This document shows positions 56,416 to 64,000 of a stretch of DNA of 64,000 bases, one piece after another (the first letter of the stretch is position 1; each line of letters starts with the position of its first letter). Below the pieces are notes generated by a model that worked only from the letters and a program-made list of their open reading frames with translations, made no database searches and had not been told where the DNA came from. This DNA is from Leptodactylus fallax (lineage: Eukaryota; Chordata; Amphibia; Anura; Leptodactylidae), in contig CAMRHE010000332.1 of NCBI GenBank assembly GCA_947044405.1, positions 1,112,501 through 1,176,500 on the forward strand. Reading direction: 5' to 3'. A program made the translations under genes and the position numbers.

Positions 56416-56640
56416 ATACATATAAATATATACACATATACACACTCACTTCCTCCTGCACGGTCGTAACTAAAATGGAGTCGCTGCTAGGTGTGATGTC
56501 ACGGGAAGGGGCGAGGCCTCTCCGAGGAGGGCGGGGCTATCACAGCTCTGTGCTCTATACAGGAAGCGGAAACGGAGCTCGTGTAGATGGAAAACTGAAA
56601 GCAGTGAGGACTGGAGGATGGAGGGAGAGATAGGATTGTT

Positions 56641-58348
56641 TACATGGGGCTGCATGTAGGAGGAGGCTGAGGGGGGGAGGGATGTATTTACATGGGTCTG
56701 CATGTAGGAGGAGGCTGAGGGGAGGGAGGGATGTATTTACATGGGGCTGCATGTAGGAGGAGGCTGAGGGGGGGAGGGATGTATTTACATGGGACTGCAT
56801 GTAGTAGGAGGCTGAGGGGGGGGAGGGATGTATTTACATGGGGCTGCATGTAGGAGGAGGCTGAGGGGGGAGGGATGTATTTACATGGGGCTGCATGTAG
56901 GAGGAGGCTGAGGGGAGGGAGGGATGTAATTACATGGGGCTGCATGTAGGAGGAGGCTGAGGGGAGGGAGGGATGTATTTACATGGGGCTGCATGTAGGA
57001 GGAGGCTGAGGGGAGGGAGGGATGTATTTACATGGGGCTGCATGTAGGAGGAGGCTGAGGGGGGAGGGATGTATTTACATGGGGCTGCATGTAGGAGGAG
57101 GCTGAGGGGGGGAGGGATGTATTTACATGGGACTGCATGTAGGAGGAGGCTGAGGGGGGGAGGGATGTATTTACATGGGGCTGCATGTAGGAGGAGGCTG
57201 AGGGGAGGGAGGGATGTATTTACATGGGGCTGCATGTAGGAGGAGGCTGAGGGGGGAGGGATGTATTTACATGGGACTGCATGTAGTAGGAGGCTGAGGG
57301 GGGAGGGATGTATTTACATGGGGCTGCATGTAGGAGGAGGCTGAGGGGGGAGGGATGTATTTACATGGGGCTGCATGTAGGAGGAGGCTGAGGGGAGGGA
57401 GGGATGTAATTACATGGGGCTGCATGTAGGAGGAGGCTGAGGGGAGGGAGGAATGTATTTACATGGGGCTGCATGTAGGAGGAGGCTGAGGGGAGGGAGG
57501 AATGTATTTACATGGGGCTGCATGTAGGAGGAGGCTGAGGGAGGGGGAGGGATGTATTTACATGGGGCTGCATGTAGGAGGAGGCTGAGGGGGGAGGGAT
57601 GTATTTACATGGGGCTGCATGTAGGAGGAGGCTGAGGGGGGGGAGGGATGTATTTACATGGGGCTGCATGTAGGAGGAGGCTGAGGGGGGGAGGGATGTA
57701 TTTACATGGGGCTGCATGTAGGAGGAGGCTGAGGGAGGGAGGGATGTATTTACATGGGGCTGCATGTAGGAGGAGGCTGAGGGGGGGGAGGGATGTATTT
57801 ACATGGGGCTGCATGTAGGAGGAGGGGGGGGTGGGGGCTAGGAGGGGGGGGGATGTATTTACATGGGGCTGCATGTAGGAGGAGGCTGAGGGGAGGGAGG
57901 GATGTATTTATATGGGGCTGCATGTAGGAGGAGGCTGAGGGGGGATGTATTTACATGGGGCTGCATGTAGGAGGAGGCTGAGGGGAGGGAGGGATGTATT
58001 TACATGGGGCTGCATGTAGGAGGAGGCTGAGGGGGGGGATGTATTTACATGGGGCTGCATGTAGGAGGAGGCTGAGGGGAGGGAGGGATGTATTTACATG
58101 GGGCTGCATGTAGGAGGAGGCTGAGGGGGGAGGGATGTATTTACATGGGACTGCATGTAGGAGGAGGCTGAGGGGGGGAGGGATGCATTTACATGGGGCT
58201 GCATGTAGGAGGAGGCTGAGGGGAGGGAGGGATGTATTTACATGGGGCTGCATGTAGGAGGAGGCTGAGGGGAGGGAGGGATGTATTTACATGGGGCTGC
58301 ATGTAGGAGGAGGCTGAGGGGAGGGAGGGATGTATTTACATGGGGCTG
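56641..58348 (-). repeat. 44-53 bp minisatellite, array C
   Basis: Same unit and orientation as array B, about 35 copies. A GTAGTAGGAGG variant occurs near 56791 and 57273 and a GATGTAAT variant at 56923 and 57403, about 480 bp apart. This shows a recent internal duplication of a block of about ten units. Confidence 0.95.
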
Positions 58349-59106
58349 TGTCTTGGAGGGTCTGGGGGATTGGATTGATGTTTAGGCTGGTATAGGAGTC
58401 CCTGGGGTGTTATTGGCATCTAAGGGGGGATGCTGCTGGCATGGATAGGGGGCAGGGGTCTCTGGTGCACTTCTGGCAACTAAAGGGGCTGGAGACACAG
58501 GTGCCATTGGCATCTAAATATTGGGGCATGTGTCCCTGGGGTGCTTCTAGCAAGGTAAAGGACACAGGTCGCTGGGGTGCTATTTGTATCTAAAGGGGAA
58601 GGGGTCCCTGGGGTGCTGCTGACATGTAATGGGGGGCAGGGTCTTGTGAGGTTTCGGGTCCCTGGGGGGTTGCTGTATGTGTCTGGGATCCCTGGGGTAT
58701 TGCTTCTGTAAGAGGGGGTTCTGGACATAGTCCCAGGGTGCTGCCACCTGTGTGCATGTTTGGGGGTCCCTGGGGTGCTACCTATGTTTGTGAGGAGGTG
58801 CTGGTGGTGGTCCCTTAGGTACTTCAACCTGTGTGCATATGATGGAGGGTCTGAGGGGTGTTGCTGTGTGGTGTGCGGATCTCTGGGGTACTACCTTCCT
58901 GTAAGTGGAGGGGGGGTTTCTTGTGGTGCTGTGTGTGCGGGGGTTGCTGATGGTGGTCACTGGGGTGCTGTCTGTGTATTGGAGGGGTCGGGCTCCTGGG
59001 GTCTTGCCACCTATTTGTTGGGAGGAGGGGGCTGCCCTCTGTGTGGTGGAGGAAGTCTGGTCCCTGAGGGGGCTGCTGCCTGTGTGCTGTGAGGGGCTTA
59101 TTGTTA
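58349..59106 (-). repeat. GGG-rich domain, composite copy 3
   Basis: Collinear with 14641-15890 but without the solo LTR. The uninterrupted LTR target lies at 58451-58470. It ends with GAGGGGCTTATTGTTAGACC and passes straight into the 39-bp array. Confidence 0.8.
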
Positions 59107-62100
59107 GACCATGAACCTACCTATAGTAACTACAGAGTACACCCAGACCATGAACCTACCTATAGTAACTACAGAATACACCCAGACCATGAACCTACCT
59201 ATAGTAACTACAGAGTACACCCAGACCATGTACCTACCTATAGTAACTACAGAATACACCCAGACCATGAACCTACCTATAGTAACTACAGAGTACACCC
59301 AGACCTTGAACCTACCTATAGTAACTACAGAGTACACCCAGACCATGAGCCTACCTATAGTAACTACAGAATACACCCAGACCATGAACCTACCTATAGT
59401 AACTACAGAGTACACCCAGACCATGAACCTACCTATAGTAACTACAGAATACACCCAGACCATGAACCTACCTATAGTAACTACAGAGTACACCCAGACC
59501 AGGAACCTACCTATAGTAACTACAGAATACACCCAGACCATGAACCTACCTATAGTAACTACAGAGTACACCCAGACCATGTACCTACCTATAGTAACTA
59601 CAGAATACACCCAGACCATGAACCTACCTATAGTAACTACAGAATACACCCAGACCATGAACCTACCTATAGTAACTACAGAGTACACCCAGACCATGAA
59701 CCTACCTATAGTAACTACAGAATACACCGAGACCAGGAACCTACCTATAGTAACTACAGAATACACCGAGACCATGAACCTACCTATAGTAACTACAGAG
59801 TACACCCAGACCATGAACCTACCTATAGTAACTACAGAATACACCCAGACCATGAACCTACCTATAGTAACTACAGAGTACACCCAGACCATGAACCTAC
59901 CTATAGTAACTACAGAATATACCGAGACCATGAACCTACCTATAGTAACTACAGAATACACCCAGACCATGAACCTACCTATAGTAACTACAGAATATAC
60001 CCAGACCATGAACCTACCTATAGTAACTACAGAATACACCCAGACCATGAACCTACCTATAGTAACTACAGAATACACCCAGACCAGGAACCTACCTATA
60101 GTAACTACAGAATACACCCAGACCAGGAACCTACCTATAGTAACTACAGAGTACACCCAGACCATGAACCTACCTATAGTAACTACAGAATATACCGAGA
60201 CCAGGAACCTACCTATAGTAACTACAGAATACACCCAGACCATGAACCTACCTATAGTAACTACAAAATATACCCAGACCATGAACCTACCTATAGTAAC
60301 TACAGAGTACACCCAGATCATGAACCTACCTATAGTAACTACAGAATACACCGAGACCAGGAACCTACCTATAGTAACTACAGAGTACACCAGACCATGT
60401 ACCTACCTATAGTAACTACAGAGTACACCCAGACCATGAACCTACCTATAGTAACTACAGAATACACTCAGACCATGAACCTACCTATAGTAACTACAGA
60501 GTACACCGAGACCAGGAACCTACCTGTAGTAACTACAGAGTACACCCAGACCATGAACCTACCTATAGTAACTACAGAATACACCAGACCATGAACCTAC
60601 CTATAGTAACTACAGAGTACACCCAGACCATGAACCTACCTATAGTAACTACAGAATACACCCAGACCATGAACCTACCTATAGTAACTACAGAGTACAC
60701 CGAGACCAGGAACCTACCTATAGTAACTACAGAGTACACCCAGACCATGAACCTACCTATAGTAACTACAGAGTACACCCAGACCATGAACCTACCTATA
60801 GTAACTACAGAGTACACCGAGACCATGAACCTTCCTATAGTAACTACAGAGTACACCCAGACCATGCACCTACCTATAGTAACTACAGAGTACACCCAGA
60901 CCATGAACCTACCTATAGTAACTACAGAGTACACCCAAGAACCTACCTATAGTAACTACAGAGTACACCCAGACCATGAACCTACCTATAGTAACTACAG
61001 AGTACACCCAGACCATGAACCTACCTATAGTAACTACAGAGTACACCCAGACCATGAACCTACCTATAGTAACTACAGAATACACCGAGACCATGAACCT
61101 ACCTATAGTAACTACAGAATACACCCAGACCATGAACCTACCTATAGTAACTACAGAGTACACCCAGACCATGAACCTACCTATAGTAACTACAGAGTAC
61201 ACCCAGACCATGAACCTACCTATAGTAACTACAGAATACACCCAGACCATGAACCTACCTATAGTAACTACAGAATACACCCAGACCATGAACCTACCTA
61301 TAGTAACTACAGAATACACCCAGACCATGAACCTACCTATAGTAACTACAGAGTACACCCAGACCGTGAACCTACCTATAGTAACTACAGAGTACACCGA
61401 GACCAGGAACCTACCTATAGTAACTACAGAGTACACCCAGACCGTGAACCTACCTATAGTAACTACAGAGTACACCCAGACCATGAACCTACCTATAGTA
61501 ACTACAGAGTACACCCAGACCATGAACCTACCTATAGTAACTACAGAGTACACCGAGACCATGAACCTACCTATAGTAACTACAGAGTACACCCAGACCA
61601 TGAACCTACCTATAGTAACTACAGAGTACACCGAGACCATGAACCTACCTATAGTAACTACAGAGTACACCGAGACCATGAACCTACCTATAGTAACTAC
61701 AGAATACACCCAGACCATGTACCTACCTATAGTAACTACAGAGTACACCGAGACCATGAACCTACCTATAGTAACTACAGAATACACCCAGACCATGAAC
61801 CTACCTATAGTAACTACAGAGTACACCGAGACCATGAACCTACCTATAGTAACTACAGAGTACACCGAGACCATGTACCTACCTATAGTAACTACAGAGT
61901 ACACCGAGACCATGAACCTACCTATAGTAACTACAGAGTACACCCAGACCATGAACCTACCTATAGTAACTACAGAGTACACCCAGACCATGAACCTACC
62001 TATAGTAACTACAGAGTACACCCAGACCATGAACCTACCTATAGTAACTACAGAGTACACCCAGACCTTGAACCTACCTATAGTAACTACAGAATACACC

Positions 62101-63908
62101 CAGACCATGAACCTACCTATAGTAACTACAGAGTACACCGAGACCAGGAACCTACCTATAGTAACTACAGAGTACACCGAGACTATGAACCTACCTATAG
62201 TAACTACAGAGTACACCGAGACCATGTACCTACCTATAGTAACTACAGAATACACCCAGACCATGTACCTACCTATAGTAACTACAGAGTACACCCAGAC
62301 CATGAACTTACCTATAGTAACTACAGAATACACTCAGACCATGAACCTACCTATAGTAACTACAGAATACACCGAGACCATGAACCTACCTATAGTAACT
62401 ACAGAATACACCCAGACCATGAACCTACCTATAGTAATTACAGAATATACTGAGACCATGAACCTACCTATAGTAACTACAGAGTACACCCAGACCAGGA
62501 ACCTACCTATAGTAACTACAGAGTACACCCAGACCATGTACCTACCTATAGTAACTACAGAGTACACCCAGACCATGAACCTACCTATAGTAACTACAGA
62601 ATACACCCAGACCATGAACCTACCTATAGTAATTACAGAATATACTGAGACCATGAACCTACCTATAGTAACTACAGAGTACACCCAGACCATGAACCTA
62701 CCTATAGTAACTACAGAGTACACCCAGACCATGTACCTACCTATAGTAACTAGAGTACACCCAGACCATGAACCTACCTATAGTAACTACAGAATACACC
62801 GAGACCATGAACCTACCTATAGTAACTACAGAGTACACCGAGACCATGAACCTACCTATAGTAACTACAGAGTACACCCAGACCATGAACCTACCTATAG
62901 TAACTACAGAGTACACCCAGACCATGAACCTACCTATAGTAACTACAGAGTACACCGAGACCATGAACCTACCTATAGTAACTACAGAATACACCCAGAC
63001 CATGAACCTACCTATAGTAACTACAGAATACACCCAGACCATGAACCTACCTATAGTAACTACAGAGTACACCGAGACCATGAACCTACCTATAGTAACT
63101 ACAGAATACACCCAGACCATGAACCTACCTATAGTAACTACAGAGTACACCCAGACCATGAACCTACCTATAGTAACTACAGAGTACACCCAGACCATGA
63201 ACCTACCTATAGTAACTACAGAATACACCCAGACCATGAACCTACCTATAGTAATTACAGAATACACCCAGACCATGAACCTACCTATAGTAACTACAGA
63301 ATACACCCAGACCATGAACCTACCTATAGTAACTACAGAATACACCCAGACCATGAACCTACCTATAGTAACTACAGAGTACACCGAGACCATGAACCTA
63401 CCTATAGTAACTACAGAATACACCCAGACCATGAACCTACCTATAGTAACTACAGAGTACACCCAGACCATGAACCTACCTATAGTAGCTACAGAATACA
63501 CCCAGACCATGAACCTACCTATAGTAACTACAGAGTACACCGAGACCATGAACCTACCTATAGTAACTACAGAGTACACCCAGACCATGAACCTACCTAT
63601 AGTAACTACAGAATACACCCAGACCATGAACCTACCTATAGTAACTACAGAATACACCCAGACCATGAACCTACCTATAGTAACTACAGAATACACCGAG
63701 ACCATGAACCTACCTATAGTAACTACAGAATACACCCAGACCATGAACCTACCTATAGTAACTACAGAGTACACCGAGACCAGGAACCTACCTATAGTAA
63801 CTACAGAGTACACCCAGACCATGAACCTACCTATAGTAACTACAGAATACACCCAGACCATGAACCTACCTATAGTAACTACAGAATACACCCAGACCAT
63901 GAACCTAC
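59107..63908 (-). repeat. 39-bp satellite, array 3 (~123 copies)
   Basis: The monomer of arrays 1 and 2 in reverse complement (CATGAACCTACCTATAGTAA then CTACAGAGTACACCCAGAC). The same variant classes occur (CCCAG/CCGAG, GAGTAC/GAATAC, ATGAAC/ATGTAC/AGGAAC). Register slips of one to a few bases near 60390, 60585, 60937 and 62752 explain why the reading frames change phase. The right border is the junction CATGAACCTACCTGCTGCAA. Confidence 0.97.
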
Positions 63909-63910
63909 CT

Positions 63911-63950
63911 GCTGCAACTCCATTCTAATCACCTCAGTAATGAACAATCT
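63911..63950. repeat. Boundary hairpin, truncated
   Basis: Left arm and loop (TCACCTCAGTAATGAAC type) of the boundary hairpin family are present. The right arm expected after AATCTA is replaced by unrelated sequence starting ACAGGATGGGCC, so an insertion or break cut the hairpin. Confidence 0.7.
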
Positions 63951-64000
63951 ACAGGATGGGCCATAAGTATGAATACACCCAGATAAAATGGAAGTTGTTG
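63951..64000 (+). mobile_element. Possible mariner-like terminus, runs off the window
   Basis: ACAGGATGGGCCATAAGTAT followed by GAATACACC resembles, from memory, the end of a widespread vertebrate DNA element beginning CAGGGTGGGCCATTTATATG. The preceding TA would be its target. Only 50 bp are available. Confidence 0.4.

Larger units (their letters stand above)
56469..63927 (-). repeat. Composite array-bearing unit, copy 3 (most complete)
   Basis: Left arm ACTAAAATGGAGTCGCTG (56469-56486) and right arm GCTGCAACTCCATTCTA (63911-63927) are inverted. Between them lie the GC-rich tail (56487-56640), minisatellite (56641-58348), GGG-rich domain (58349-59106) and 39-bp array (59107-63908), with no LTR or LINE insertion. 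This 7.46-kb copy is the cleanest reference for the unit. No transposase and no clear target duplication. Confidence 0.6.

Noticed and set aside
56466..56490. Target-site duplication around composite copy 3
   Set aside because: The bases outside the two arms (GGTCGTA on the left, ATCACCTC on the right) do not match, so no duplication is claimed.
59089..63966. Long reading frames up to 996 codons in array 3
   Set aside because: Same satellite by-product. The protein switches between MNLPIVTTEYTQT and EPTYSNYRVHPDH repeats at each one-base register slip, as expected for non-coding repeat.
63981..64000. GATAAAATGGAAGTTGTTG as a further boundary-hairpin arm
   Set aside because: It is similar to the arm but fits better as part of the mariner-like terminus starting at 63951. 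It has too few bases to decide.

Overview
The window looks like an anuran amphibian chromosome segment. The evidence is a frog-style KRAB-like C2H2 zinc-finger gene ([13 protein letters not shown] fingers), several Tc1/mariner families, L2 and Rex1/Babar-like LINEs, a DIRS-type retrotransposon, and TTAA-type and hAT non-autonomous elements. No bacterial-style operon, tRNA, rRNA or CRISPR locus was seen. About half of the window is tandem repeat.

Left part (1-22.35 kb). A 39-bp satellite (238-5181, about 127 copies) is followed by a CCC-rich domain (about 6560-9224, interrupted by a 974-bp hAT-like element with a perfect 8-bp target duplication) and a 44-53 bp minisatellite (9225-12570). The same modules then run in mirror order: minisatellite (12839-14640), CCC/GGG-rich domain (14641-15890, carrying a solo LTR), a LINE (16330-19515) and a second 39-bp array (19548-22347). 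This is a head-to-head inverted pair centred near 12748. A third copy of the composite unit, in the minus orientation, occupies 56469-63927. A small hairpin built on CAGCAACTCCATTCTAG sits at the outer edges of the 39-bp arrays. I think one composite unit (hairpin arm, 39-bp array, CCC-rich domain, minisatellite, GC-rich tail, arm) was duplicated three times here. It is the best candidate for an undescribed structure.

Middle part (22.35-37.5 kb). This is a graveyard of Tc1-like elements: an internally deleted copy with long terminal repeats (23008-23940), fragments, a pair of inverted Tc1 3' ends enclosing a decayed L2 (24526-28380), and an intact 338-aa transposase element (28452-30018). It also holds a TTAA-type element, a DIRS tyrosine-recombinase remnant, and a local duplication of a fossil Tc1 (33058-35560 and 35672-37120).

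Right part (37.5-56.4 kb). A minus-strand zinc-finger gene can be modelled from six exons: five small ones at 51793-52910 and a last exon at 37548-39067 with 14 complete fingers. All five introns are GT-AG and the joined frame is open for 2037 bp. The 12.7-kb last intron holds a four-level nest: a TTAA-flanked element (43485-51079) containing a DIRS element, containing an L2, containing a Tc1 whose transposase is nearly identical to the copy at 28.5-30 kb. Upstream of the gene is a 71-bp tandem array (52890-53995) in which nearly every unit repeats the gene's own start-codon and splice-donor sequence.

Homopolymer blocks at 15890-16330, 53095-53193 and 53518-53565 look like consensus or assembly damage and should be treated cautiously.
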